Positions 24,516 to 32,919 of a stretch of DNA of 64,000 nt are shown one piece after another. How positions within the stretch are numbered: the stretch's first letter is position 1; the number at the start of each line of letters is the position of its first letter. The notes beneath the pieces are model-generated. The model did no database searches. It saw only the letters and a program-made list of their open reading frames with translations, and was not told the origin of the DNA. Source of the stretch: Streptomyces sp. HD (lineage in GTDB: Bacteria; Actinomycetota; Actinomycetes; Streptomycetales; Streptomycetaceae); contig NZ_JAQMYP010000046.1 in NCBI RefSeq assembly GCF_028369295.1, positions 1-64,000 on the forward strand. The letters run 5' to 3'. The position numbers and the translations under genes are program-made.

Positions 24516-25364
24516 TTGTCCACAGCAGCTGCCCAGTACGCCCCGGGCCCCGCGTCGGCGGCCGGCATCGCGGCCCGCGCCCGCTCCCTGACCAAGGCGT
24601 ACGGCTCGGGTGAGACGACGGTGCTCGCCCTCGACGCGGTGGACGTGGACATCGCGCGCGGCCGGTTCACGGCGGTCATGGGGCCGTCGGGCTCCGGGAA
24701 GTCCACGCTGATGCACTGCCTGGCAGGCCTCGACAACGTCTCCGCGGGACAGGTGTGGCTCGGCGACACCGAGATCACCGGACTGAAGGATCGCGAGCTG
24801 ACGCGGCTGCGGCGGGACCGGATCGGGTTCATGTTCCAGTCGTTCAACCTCATCCCGACCCTCAACGCGGCCGAGAACATCACCCTGCCGATGGACATCG
24901 CCGGCAAGAAGCCCGACGAGAAGTGGCTGGACCAGGTCATCGACACGCTGGGACTGCGGGACCGCCTCAAGCACCGGCCCTCCCAGCTCTCCGGCGGTCA
25001 GCAACAGCGGGTCGCCTGCGCCCGTGCGCTCGCCTCCCGGCCGGAGCTGATCTTCGCGGACGAACCCACCGGCAATCTGGACTCGCGGGCCGGTCTTGAG
25101 GTGCTCGGCTTTCTGCGGGAGGCCGTGGACCAGCTGGGGCAGACCGTGGTCATGGTCACCCACGACCCGGGCGCCGCCGCCCACTCCGACCTGGTGCTCT
25201 TCCTGGGCGACGGGCGGATCGTGGACGAGATGGAGCGGCCCACGGCGGAGGCCGTCCTGGAGCGCATGCGCCTCTTCGCTGGAGGGAACCCCCAGACCCC
25301 CGGCTCCGACGCGCTCCGCGGCCAGTCCGATGACCCCGCACCCAAGGCGCCCGAGGAGAACTGA
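24516..25364 (+). CDS. ABC transporter ATP-binding protein (MacB/LolD type)
   Basis: 282-residue ATPase with Walker A GPSGSGKST, Q-loop FMFQSFNLIPTLNAAENI, signature LSGGQQQR, Walker B LIFADEPTGNLDSR and H-loop VTHD. The TTG at 24516 is favoured by a GAGGAGG site six bases upstream. An ATG at 24450 in the same frame would add 22 residues. It is followed after 4 bp by a two-FtsX-domain permease, so the pair forms a MacB-like exporter or a lipoprotein- or peptide-handling system. Confidence 0.93.
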   Translation: MSTAAAQYAPGPASAAGIAARARSLTKAYGSGETTVLALDAVDVDIARGRFTAVMGPSGSGKSTLMHCLAGLDNVSAGQVWLGDTEITGLKDRELTRLRRDRIGFMFQSFNLIPTLNAAENITLPMDIAGKKPDEKWLDQVIDTLGLRDRLKHRPSQLSGGQQQRVACARALASRPELIFADEPTGNLDSRAGLEVLGFLREAVDQLGQTVVMVTHDPGAAAHSDLVLFLGDGRIVDEMERPTAEAVLERMRLFAGGNPQTPGSDALRGQSDDPAPKAPEEN

Positions 25365-25368
25365 CCCC

Positions 25369-27948
25369 GTGCTGAAGGCGACGCTCCGGAGCTTCCTCGC
25401 CCACAAGGGGCGACTGCTGCTCTCCGCCCTGGCGGTGGTCCTGTCCGTGGCGTTCGTCGCGGGCAGTCTGATCTTCTCGGACACCGTCAGCCGCACCTTC
25501 GACCGGCTCTTCGCCTCGACCGCCGCCGACGTCACGGTCACCCCCAGGGAGACCCTCGACGAGACGGTGCCCTCGGGGCAGACCCTGACCCTGCGGGCCT
25601 CGCTCGCCGACCGGCTCGCCCGGGTCGACGGCGTCGCATCGGCCCGTGCGGACGTGGACGTGGACGGCCTCACCGTCGTCGACAAGGACCGCGAGTCGGT
25701 GGGCCCGACGACCGGCGCCCCCACCATCGGCACCGACTGGAACCCGACCGAGCGCAGCCCCGTGGAGCTCACCTCCGGACACGCCCCCAAGGGCGACGGA
25801 CAGGTCATGATCGACGCGGACACCGCCGACGACAAGGACGTGCGGATCGGCGACCGCCTCACGGTCATCGGGCAGGAGGGCTCCTTCCCGGTCGAGGTCG
25901 TCGGCATCGCCACCTTCACCACCACCAACCCCGGTGCCGCGCTGGTCTTCTTCGACACCCCGACCGCGCAGACCAGGCTCCTCGGCGACCCGAAGGCGGC
26001 CACCAGCATCTCGCTGGACGCGGCCGAGGGCGTGAGCGACGCCGACCTCAAGCGGAACGTGGCCGACGCGCTCGGCGCCGACACCGACACCGGCACCTAC
26101 CAGCTGCGCACCGCCGAGGAGCAGGCCAAGTCGGACGTCGAGCAGCTGGGCGGGTTCCTCGACATCATCAAGTACGTGATGCTCGGCTTCGCCGGGGTCG
26201 CCGTGCTGGTCGGCGTGTTCCTGATCGTCAACACGTTCTCCATGCTGATCGCGCAGCGCACCCGTGAGCTGGGCCTGCTGCGGGCGCTCGGCGCGGACCG
26301 GCGCCAGGTGCGGCGCTCGGTGCTCGCCGAGGCGCTGCTGCTCGGGCTGGTCGGCTCGACGCTGGGCCTCGCGGCCGGCATCGGGCTGGCCGCCGGACTC
26401 ATCGAGCTGATGGGCCTGCTGGGCATGAACATCCGGACGACCGAGATGGTCATCGGCTGGGGGACGCCGGTGACCGCCTACGTCGTCGGTCTGGGTGTCA
26501 CCTTCGTGGCGGCGTACCTGCCGGCCCGGCGGGCGGCGGGCGTCTCGCCGATGGCGGCGCTCGCGGACGCCGAAATCGCCGAGATCGGGCGGCCGCTGCG
26601 GCTGCGCGCGGTGCTGGGCTCGCTGGTCGGGGCGGCCGGTGCGGCGGCACTCGTGGGCTGCACGGTGTCGTCGAAGACGTCGTCGGCGGCGTCCCTGCTG
26701 GGCCTCGGCGTCCTGCTGACCCTCGTCGCGACCGTGATCGCGGGACCGCTGCTGGTACGGCCCGTGATCCGGGTCCTCGGCGGGGCGTTCCCCGCCCTGT
26801 TCGGCTCGATCGGCCGGATGAGCCAGCGCAACGCCCTGCGCAACCCGCGCCGCACCGGGGCCACGGCCGCCGCCCTGATGGTGGGTCTGGCACTGGTCGG
26901 CGGGATGTCGGTGGCGAGCGCCTCGATGACGAGGTCGTTCGACCAGCAGATCGACAAGACCCTCGGCGCCGACTTCGTGGTGCAGAACAGCAACTTCGTG
27001 CCGTTCCCGCGGGAGGTCACGGAGCGCATCCGCGACACCGAGGGCGTGGGGCTCGTCGTACGGTCGCAGTTCACGACGATCGCGGTACGGCTCCCGGACG
27101 GCGACCGGGTGAAGACGACCGCGGCGGGTTACGAACCCGAGCTCGACAAGGTCGCCAACATCACCTACGCGCAGGGCGGCAGCGCGGCAGCGCTCGCGGC
27201 CGGGCACCTCGCCATGGACAAGGACTTCGCCGAGGACCACGGCGTCCGCGTCGGCGACACGCTGCCCGTCGAGTTCCAGGGCGACCGGCGGGCCGAGCTG
27301 ACCGTGGGCGCCCTGACCGACCAGGAGTCCGCCGACGGGTTCGGCACCACGGGCGGGTTCTACTTCGGTCTGGCCACCCTGGACAGGTACGCGCCGGGCG
27401 GGCAGGACGCCGCCGTGTACGTCAACGCCGCCTCCGGCACGGGCACGGACGACCTGCGGGCCGCTCTGGAGAAGACGCTCGACCCGTATCCGCAGGTGCA
27501 GGTCCGTGACATCGCCGACTACAAGGACCTGGTGCACAACCAGATCGCCGTACTGCTCTACCTCGTGTACGCCCTGCTCGGGCTCGCGATCGTCATCGCG
27601 GTGCTCGGCGTGGTCAACACCCTCGCCCTGTCGGTCGTCGAGCGCACCCGGGAGATCGGGCTGCTCCGGGCCATCGGGCTGGCCCGGCGGCAGCTGCGCC
27701 GGATGATCCGGCTGGAGTCGGTGGTGATCGCGGTGTTCGGGGCGGTGCTGGGACTGGCGCTGGGGCTGGTGTGGGGCGTGTGCACCCAGCAGGTGCTGGC
27801 GTTGCAGGGCATGACGGCGCTGGCGATCCCGTGGGGCACGATCGTCGCGGTGGTGATCGGCTCGGCGGTGGTGGGCGTGGTGGCGGCACTGCTGCCCGCG
27901 TTGCGTGCATCCCGCATGAATGTGCTGGCGGCCATCGCGCACGAGTGA
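25369..27948 (+). CDS. FtsX-type ABC transporter permease
   Basis: 859-residue membrane protein with two MacB_PCD/FtsX units. The first transmembrane helix (about residues 15-37) leads into a large extracytoplasmic domain. A three-helix FtsX core follows at about 260-400. A second unit shows a helix near 505-530, an external domain, and final helices at about 730-855 ending in the LPALRASRMNVLAAIAHE motif. The start is GTG 25369. The duplicated architecture is typical of actinobacterial exporters of this class. The substrate is unknown. Confidence 0.92.
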   Translation: MLKATLRSFLAHKGRLLLSALAVVLSVAFVAGSLIFSDTVSRTFDRLFASTAADVTVTPRETLDETVPSGQTLTLRASLADRLARVDGVASARADVDVDGLTVVDKDRESVGPTTGAPTIGTDWNPTERSPVELTSGHAPKGDGQVMIDADTADDKDVRIGDRLTVIGQEGSFPVEVVGIATFTTTNPGAALVFFDTPTAQTRLLGDPKAATSISLDAAEGVSDADLKRNVADALGADTDTGTYQLRTAEEQAKSDVEQLGGFLDIIKYVMLGFAGVAVLVGVFLIVNTFSMLIAQRTRELGLLRALGADRRQVRRSVLAEALLLGLVGSTLGLAAGIGLAAGLIELMGLLGMNIRTTEMVIGWGTPVTAYVVGLGVTFVAAYLPARRAAGVSPMAALADAEIAEIGRPLRLRAVLGSLVGAAGAAALVGCTVSSKTSSAASLLGLGVLLTLVATVIAGPLLVRPVIRVLGGAFPALFGSIGRMSQRNALRNPRRTGATAAALMVGLALVGGMSVASASMTRSFDQQIDKTLGADFVVQNSNFVPFPREVTERIRDTEGVGLVVRSQFTTIAVRLPDGDRVKTTAAGYEPELDKVANITYAQGGSAAALAAGHLAMDKDFAEDHGVRVGDTLPVEFQGDRRAELTVGALTDQESADGFGTTGGFYFGLATLDRYAPGGQDAAVYVNAASGTGTDDLRAALEKTLDPYPQVQVRDIADYKDLVHNQIAVLLYLVYALLGLAIVIAVLGVVNTLALSVVERTREIGLLRAIGLARRQLRRMIRLESVVIAVFGAVLGLALGLVWGVCTQQVLALQGMTALAIPWGTIVAVVIGSAVVGVVAALLPALRASRMNVLAAIAHE

Positions 27949-27994
27949 TGGAATCGCGGCAGGTGCTCAATTCCCTTGCAGGTGAGGAGAGTTC

Positions 27995-28936
27995 ATGTCG
28001 CAACCGGCGAGCCCGCAGCCGTTCCGCTTCGGCGTCAACCTGATGACCGCCGGCCCGGCCGAGGAGTGGCGGGCCAAGTGCCGCCGGGCCGAGGAGCTCG
28101 GCTACGACGTGATCCTGGTCCCCGACCATCTGGGCATGCCCGCGCCGTTCCCGGCCCTGGTCGCGGCGGCGGAGGCGACCGAACGGCCCCGGCTGGGCAC
28201 GTTCGTGCTGAACGCGGGGTTCTGGAACCCGGCCCTGCTCGCCCGGGAGGTGGCGACGGCCGACGCGCTGACGGGCGGGCGCCTCGAACTCGGGCTGGGC
28301 ACCGGCTATGTGCGGGCCGAGCACGACACGGCGGGCCTGCCCTGGCTCTCCCCCGGCGCACGGGTGGAGCATCTGCTGCGCACGATCGAGGAGCTGTACC
28401 GACTGCTCGGCTCCGCGGAGTTCCCCCACTCTCGGCTTCGCTCGACCGGGGGGACCCCCATGCCGCAGCCGGTGCAGAAGCCGCGCGTCCCGCTGCTCGT
28501 CGGCGGCAACGGCGACCGTGTGCTGCGCCTGACCGCCGAGCACGCCGACATCGCCGCCTTCACCGGCGCACGGTCGGTGCGGGGAAGTGCGACGGGGCAG
28601 CTGGAGGTCATGCTCGCCGGGGAGCTCGACGAGCGGGTCGGGCTGTACCGGGAACTGGCGGCGGGCCGTGAGGAGCCGGCGGAGCTGAACCTGCTCATCC
28701 AGTTCGTGCTCGAAACCGACGACCGCGAGGCCGCCGTACAGCCCTTGATGGAGCGGGTCCCCTACCTCACGCCGGACCAGGTCCTGGAGCTGCCCATCGG
28801 TCTGGTCGGCAGCGTGGCGGAGATGGCGGAGCAGGTGCTGGCGCAGCGCGAGCGGTACGGGTTCACCTATCTGACCGTCCTCGAACCGAGCATGGAGGCG
28901 TTCGCCCCGGTGATGGCGCGGCTGCGCGGTGAGTAG
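27995..28936 (+). CDS. LLM-class F420-dependent oxidoreductase with in-frame repeat insert
   Basis: 313-residue luciferase-like TIM-barrel enzyme, probably using coenzyme F420. It shows FRFGVNLMTAGPAEEW, AEELGYDVILVPDHLG, LLAREVATADALTGGRLELG and LGTGYVRAEHDTAGLP, the actinobacterial subfamily pattern. Residues about 143-156 (EFPHSRLRSTGGTPM) are encoded by a dispersed GC-rich repeat and are probably a loop extension. The ATG is at 27995. The substrate is unknown. Confidence 0.9.
   Translation: MSQPASPQPFRFGVNLMTAGPAEEWRAKCRRAEELGYDVILVPDHLGMPAPFPALVAAAEATERPRLGTFVLNAGFWNPALLAREVATADALTGGRLELGLGTGYVRAEHDTAGLPWLSPGARVEHLLRTIEELYRLLGSAEFPHSRLRSTGGTPMPQPVQKPRVPLLVGGNGDRVLRLTAEHADIAAFTGARSVRGSATGQLEVMLAGELDERVGLYRELAAGREEPAELNLLIQFVLETDDREAAVQPLMERVPYLTPDQVLELPIGLVGSVAEMAEQVLAQRERYGFTYLTVLEPSMEAFAPVMARLRGE
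28421..28461 (+). repeat. Palindromic dispersed repeat inside coding sequence
   Basis: CCCCCACTCTCGGCTTCGCT, then CGACCGGGGGGACCCCCAT, matches a short mobile-like repeat I recognise from many Streptomyces genomes. The ends (CCCCC and GGGGG) can pair. Its length here keeps the reading frame of the oxidoreductase gene. Confidence 0.65.
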
Positions 28937-29013
28937 CGGCGAGTGGCGGCGAGCAGCCGTCCGGATGTTGGAATTCCGCCTCCCGTTCCACCGCCCGTGA
29001 TGGGATCGGCACC

Positions 29014-29439
29014 ATGACTGATCTGCGGATACGGGCCGCCACGGCCGACGACCTCGACACCGTGCTGGCCTTCTGGAAGACGGCCGCCGAGGGCACGAGC
29101 ATCAGCGACGACCGGGACGGCGTGGAGCGGCTGGTCGCCCGCGACCCCGAGTCGCTGATCCTGGCGGAGCTGGACGGCGAGCTGGTGGGCACGGTGATCG
29201 CGGGCTTCGACGGCTGGCGGTGCCACCTGTACCGGCTGGCGGTGCACCCGGAGCGTCGCCGCCGGGGCATCGGCTCGGCGCTGCTGACCGCCGCGGAGGA
29301 GAGGTTCGTACGGCTCGGCGGGCGCCGCGGCGACGCCATGGTGCTGGTGCGCAACGAGACCGGGCAACATGCCTGGCGCGCGGCCGGGTACGCGCCGGAG
29401 GAGCAGTGGCGACGGTGGGTGAAGCACCTCACCGACTGA
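29014..29439 (+). CDS. GNAT-family N-acetyltransferase
   Basis: 141-residue acetyltransferase of the GCN5 fold. The acetyl-CoA binding motif RLAVHPERRRRGIGSALL is at about residues 72-89, followed by a typical beta-strand and NETGQHAWRAAGYAPEEQW. The ATG is at 29014. It is a single-domain protein, and the substrate cannot be predicted. Confidence 0.9.
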   Translation: MTDLRIRAATADDLDTVLAFWKTAAEGTSISDDRDGVERLVARDPESLILAELDGELVGTVIAGFDGWRCHLYRLAVHPERRRRGIGSALLTAAEERFVRLGGRRGDAMVLVRNETGQHAWRAAGYAPEEQWRRWVKHLTD

Positions 29440-29496
29440 TCCCCCTCCGACGCACGTGACCGATCACTCGACCGAAGCGCTTTGCCCTTCCTTTAC

Positions 29497-29525
29497 CATT
29501 GGGAGACCACTTCGGTCCTCCAATG
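29497..29525. promoter_or_regulatory. Inverted repeat upstream of the CNNM operon
   Basis: Arms CATTGGGAGACC (29497-29508) and GGTCCTCCAATG (29514-29525) pair at 10 of 12 positions around a 5-base loop. It lies 95 bp before the first CNNM gene and could be an operator or leader hairpin. I looked for an M-box or manganese riboswitch in this 180-bp gap and could not recognise one. Confidence 0.5.
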
Positions 29526-29619
29526 AAAGGTGTGAGCGTCCGCCCATGGGCGAGCCTCCCAGTACCCGACATCGCGCGATCCTCCCCACCCTGTCCGACC
29601 ATGGGACGGAGGTGACCCG

Positions 29620-30960
29620 ATGACCGAAGTGCTCCTCCTTCTGGTGGCGATCCTGCTGTCGCTCGCCTGTGGTGCCTTCGTCGCGGCCGAGTTCTCGCTG
29701 ACCACCGTCGAGCGCCATGAGCTGGAGCGGGCCGTGGAACGCGGCGAGCGGGGCGCTGCCGGCGCCCTCAAGGCCGTACGGAATCTGACGTTCCAGCTCT
29801 CCGGCGCGCAGCTCGGCATCACGGTCACCAACCTGGTCGTCGGCATGCTCGCCGAGCCGTCCATCGCCACGCTGCTCGCGGGCCCGCTGGAGTCGCTCGG
29901 CATCTCCCGCTCGACGGCGAGCTCGATCGCCCTGGTGATCGGTACGGCCCTGTCCACCGTCGTGCTGATGGTGGTCGGCGAGCTGGTGCCCAAGAACTGG
30001 GCGATCTCCTCGCCGCTCGCCGTGGCCAAGCGGGTCGGCAACGCGCAGCGCTGGTTCAGCGCGATCTTCCGCCCCTTCATCACCCACCTCAACAACACGG
30101 CGAACCGCATAGTGCGCCGCTTCGGCGTGGAACCCATCGAGGAACTGGCCGCCGCGCGCGGCCCCCAGGAACTGGCCGCCCTCGCCCGCCACTCCGCCCG
30201 GGAGGGCGCCCTGGAGGCGGACACCGCCGAGCTCTTCGTACGGACCCTGAACCTGGCCGATCTGACCGCGGAGAACGTCATGACCCCGCGCGTCCAGGTG
30301 GTCGCCCTCGACGCCCAGGCGACCTGCGAGGACGTGGCCAACGCGACTCGGGCCACCGGCCTGTCCCGGTTCCCCGTGTACCGCGGCAGCCTCGACTCGG
30401 TCGTGGGCACCGCGCACATCAAGGACATCCTGGCGGTGCCCGCCGAGCGCCGCCCCCGCGTCTCCGTCGCCGAGCTGATGCGCGAGCCGCTCCTCGTCCC
30501 CGAGACACTCACCGTCGACCGGCTCCTCGACCGGCTGTCCGGCAAGCGCACCATGGCCGTCGTCATCGACGAGTACGGCGGCACGGCCGGCGTGGCCACG
30601 CTGGAGGACATCGTCGAGGAGGTCGTCGGCGAGGTGCGGGACGAACACGACCCGCACGAGACACCCGACCTCGCCCCCGCGGGCAGCGACGACCAGGGCC
30701 GGGCGCTGTTCTCGGCCGACGGTTCGGCGCGCCTGGACCAGCTCGCGCGGGTGGGGCTGAGGGCGCCCGAAGGGCCGTACGAGACGCTGGCGGGGCTGGT
30801 CGCGACCGAGCTGGGCCGGATACCGGCCGTCGGTGACTGTGTCGAGGTCGCCGGCTGGCGGCTCGACGTGGTGGACGCCGCGGGCCGCAGGGCCGCGCGG
30901 GTGCTGCTGCACGCGCCGCTCGACGACACCACGGACCACGAGAAGGAGGCTGGGCGATGA
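29620..30960 (+). CDS. CNNM/CorC-family membrane protein (hemolysin-like), first copy
   Basis: 446-residue protein of the HlyC/CorC (DUF21-CBS) family, proposed to move or sense magnesium or other divalent cations. The N-terminal DUF21 domain has four hydrophobic segments within residues 1-170 (LACGAFVAAEFSLTTVERHE, then LVVGELVPKNWAISSPLAV). A CBS pair covers about 210-335 (VMTPRVQVVALDAQATCEDV, then VVIDEYGGTAGVATLEDIVE). The CorC_HlyC domain ends the protein. The ATG at 29620 has GGAGGTGA. It overlaps the next gene by ATGA. Confidence 0.92.
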   Translation: MTEVLLLLVAILLSLACGAFVAAEFSLTTVERHELERAVERGERGAAGALKAVRNLTFQLSGAQLGITVTNLVVGMLAEPSIATLLAGPLESLGISRSTASSIALVIGTALSTVVLMVVGELVPKNWAISSPLAVAKRVGNAQRWFSAIFRPFITHLNNTANRIVRRFGVEPIEELAAARGPQELAALARHSAREGALEADTAELFVRTLNLADLTAENVMTPRVQVVALDAQATCEDVANATRATGLSRFPVYRGSLDSVVGTAHIKDILAVPAERRPRVSVAELMREPLLVPETLTVDRLLDRLSGKRTMAVVIDEYGGTAGVATLEDIVEEVVGEVRDEHDPHETPDLAPAGSDDQGRALFSADGSARLDQLARVGLRAPEGPYETLAGLVATELGRIPAVGDCVEVAGWRLDVVDAAGRRAARVLLHAPLDDTTDHEKEAGR

Positions 30961-31970
30961 CCGCCGTACAACTGCTCATCGGCTTCGCGACGCTGGTCGT
31001 CAACGCCTTCTTCGTGGGCGCCGAGTTCGCGCTGATCTCGGTGCGCCGCTCGCAGATCGAGCCGTACGCCGAACAGGGCGACCGGCGCGCCAAGAGCGTG
31101 CTGTGGGGTCTGCAGCACGTGTCCGCGCTGATGGCGGCCGCGCAGCTCGGCATCACGCTGTGCACCCTGGTGCTCGGTGTGGTCGCCGAGCCCGCCATCG
31201 AGCATCTCCTGGCGCCGGTGTTCCACGCGGTGGGCGTACCGGAGAGCGCCGGGCACGTGGTGTCCTTCGTGATCGCGCTGACGCTGGCGACGTATCTGCA
31301 CATGCTGCTCGGCGAGATGGTGCCGAAGAACATCGCGCTGGCCGAGCCGGTCCGCAGCGCCCTGGTGCTCGGTCCGCCGCTGGTCACCCTGTCCCGGGCG
31401 ATGCGGCCGGTGATCTTCGCGATCAACGCCTTCGCCAACGCACTGCTGAAGCTGATGCGTGTGGAGACCAAGGACGAGGTCACCGCGACCTTCTCGGACG
31501 CCGAGCTGGCCCGGCTGGTGCGTGACTCCGGCGAGGCCGGCCTGATCGACGAGCGCGCCCGGGAGCGGCTGCACGACGCCCTGGAACTGGGCCGCAGGCC
31601 GGTGCGCGACGTGGTGCTCCCGCTGGAACACGTCGTCTACGCGCGCGTGGGCGTCACACCGGAGGAGCTGGAGCGGCTGTCGGCCGAGTCGGGCTTCTCC
31701 CGCTTCCCGGTCGTCGACGCGGAGCGCCACATAGTCGGCTACCTCCATGTGAAGGACGCGCTGGACGCCCCCCAGCAGGACGTGCCGTTCCCGGTGACGG
31801 ACATGCGGCCCATCGCGCGCGTACGGGAGGGCACCCCGCTGGACGACGTGCTCACGGCGATGCGGGGCAGCCGTACGCATCTGGCGGCCGCGCTCGGCAG
31901 CGACGGGCGGCTCGCCGGTCTGGTGACCATGGAGGACGTACTGCGGGAGCTGTTCGGGCAGCGGGCCTGA
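30957..31970 (+). CDS. CNNM/CorC-family membrane protein, second copy
   Basis: 337-residue paralogue of the preceding gene, with DUF21 (NAFFVGAEFALISVRRSQIE, then MLLGEMVPKNIALAEPVRSA) and a CBS pair (VVDAERHIVGYLHVKDALDA). It ends shortly after the CBS pair, so it lacks the C-terminal CorC_HlyC domain that the first copy has. The two are translationally coupled (ATGA at 30957) and probably form a hetero-oligomer with one regulatory C-terminal domain. Confidence 0.92.
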   Translation: MTAVQLLIGFATLVVNAFFVGAEFALISVRRSQIEPYAEQGDRRAKSVLWGLQHVSALMAAAQLGITLCTLVLGVVAEPAIEHLLAPVFHAVGVPESAGHVVSFVIALTLATYLHMLLGEMVPKNIALAEPVRSALVLGPPLVTLSRAMRPVIFAINAFANALLKLMRVETKDEVTATFSDAELARLVRDSGEAGLIDERARERLHDALELGRRPVRDVVLPLEHVVYARVGVTPEELERLSAESGFSRFPVVDAERHIVGYLHVKDALDAPQQDVPFPVTDMRPIARVREGTPLDDVLTAMRGSRTHLAAALGSDGRLAGLVTMEDVLRELFGQRA

Positions 31971-32041
31971 CGGCAGCGCGGAGGTGATACCCGGGCCGAC
32001 CGACCGGCGGGTATGGAGCCCGGGATACCATCTCTGTCGCC

Positions 32042-32824
32042 ATGCAGACGAACCCCACTCACACCAGCCTGGTCGCGGTCGGCGACTCCTTCACCGAGGG
32101 CATGTCGGATCTGCTCCCGGACGGCTCCTACCGGGGCTGGGCCGACCTCCTCGCCGACCGGATGGCCGCCCGCACACCCGGTTTCCGCTACGCCAACCTC
32201 GCGGTGCGCGGCAAGCTGATCAAGCAGATCGTCGAGGAGCAGGTGGACGTGGCGGCCGCGATGGGCGCCGACGTGATCACGCTCGTCGGCGGGCTCAACG
32301 ACACGCTGCGGCCCAAGTGCGACATGGGGCGGGTGCGCGGTCTCCTGGAGGAGGCCGTGGAGAAGCTCGCCCCGTCGTGCCGCCAGCTGGTGCTGATGCG
32401 CAGCCCAGGGCGGCAGGGGCCGGTGCTGGAGCGGTTCCGGCCGCGGATGGAGGAGCTGTTCGCCTGCGTCGACGAGCTGGCGGCGCGGCACGGCGCGGTC
32501 GTCGTCGACCTGTACGGCGCCCCGTCGCTCAGCGATCCGCGCATGTGGGACGTGGACCGGCTGCATCTGTCGGCCGAGGGGCACCGCCGGGTGGCGGAGG
32601 CGGTGTGGCAGACGCTCGGCTACGAACCCGAGGACACCGAGTGGCGCACGCCGATGCCGGCCACGATGCCGCCCGGGTGGGCCGCGCGGCGGGTCGCCGA
32701 TGTGCGCTTCGCGCGGCAGCATCTGCTGCCGTGGATCGGGCGGCGCCTGACGGGACGGTCGTCCGGGGACGGGCTGCCGCCGAAGCGGCCGGAGCTGCTG
32801 CCGTACGAGGGGCCCGCGGCGTAG
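32042..32824 (+). CDS. SGNH/GDSL hydrolase
   Basis: 260-residue esterase-type hydrolase without signal peptide. Block I is VAVGDSFTEG (Ser nucleophile), block II has Gly in LAVRGKLI, block III is GGLNDT (Asn) and block V is DRLHLSAEGH (Asp and His), so the active site is complete. The ATG is at 32042. The 71-bp gap before it holds an inverted repeat based on ATACCCGGGC and GCCCGGGATAC. The substrate is unknown. Confidence 0.9.
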   Translation: MQTNPTHTSLVAVGDSFTEGMSDLLPDGSYRGWADLLADRMAARTPGFRYANLAVRGKLIKQIVEEQVDVAAAMGADVITLVGGLNDTLRPKCDMGRVRGLLEEAVEKLAPSCRQLVLMRSPGRQGPVLERFRPRMEELFACVDELAARHGAVVVDLYGAPSLSDPRMWDVDRLHLSAEGHRRVAEAVWQTLGYEPEDTEWRTPMPATMPPGWAARRVADVRFARQHLLPWIGRRLTGRSSGDGLPPKRPELLPYEGPAA

Positions 32825-32869
32825 GGCCGCTGCATGAGGGCCGCTGCAAGAAGAGCCGCTGAACGGGAC

Positions 32870-32902
32870 GCGCCCGGTGTTCCCTGCCGGGGCACCGGGC
32901 GC
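32870..32902. terminator. Hairpin terminator
   Basis: Perfect 10-bp stem GCGCCCGGTG (32870-32879) and CACCGGGCGC (32893-32902) with a 13-base loop, between the convergent SGNH hydrolase and surface-protein genes. Confidence 0.75.
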
Positions 32903-32919
32903 TGTCACAGAGGTGTGCG

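Noticed and set aside
29440..29619. M-box or manganese riboswitch before the CNNM genes
   Set aside because: The region has an inverted repeat but I could not match the conserved cores of those riboswitches.
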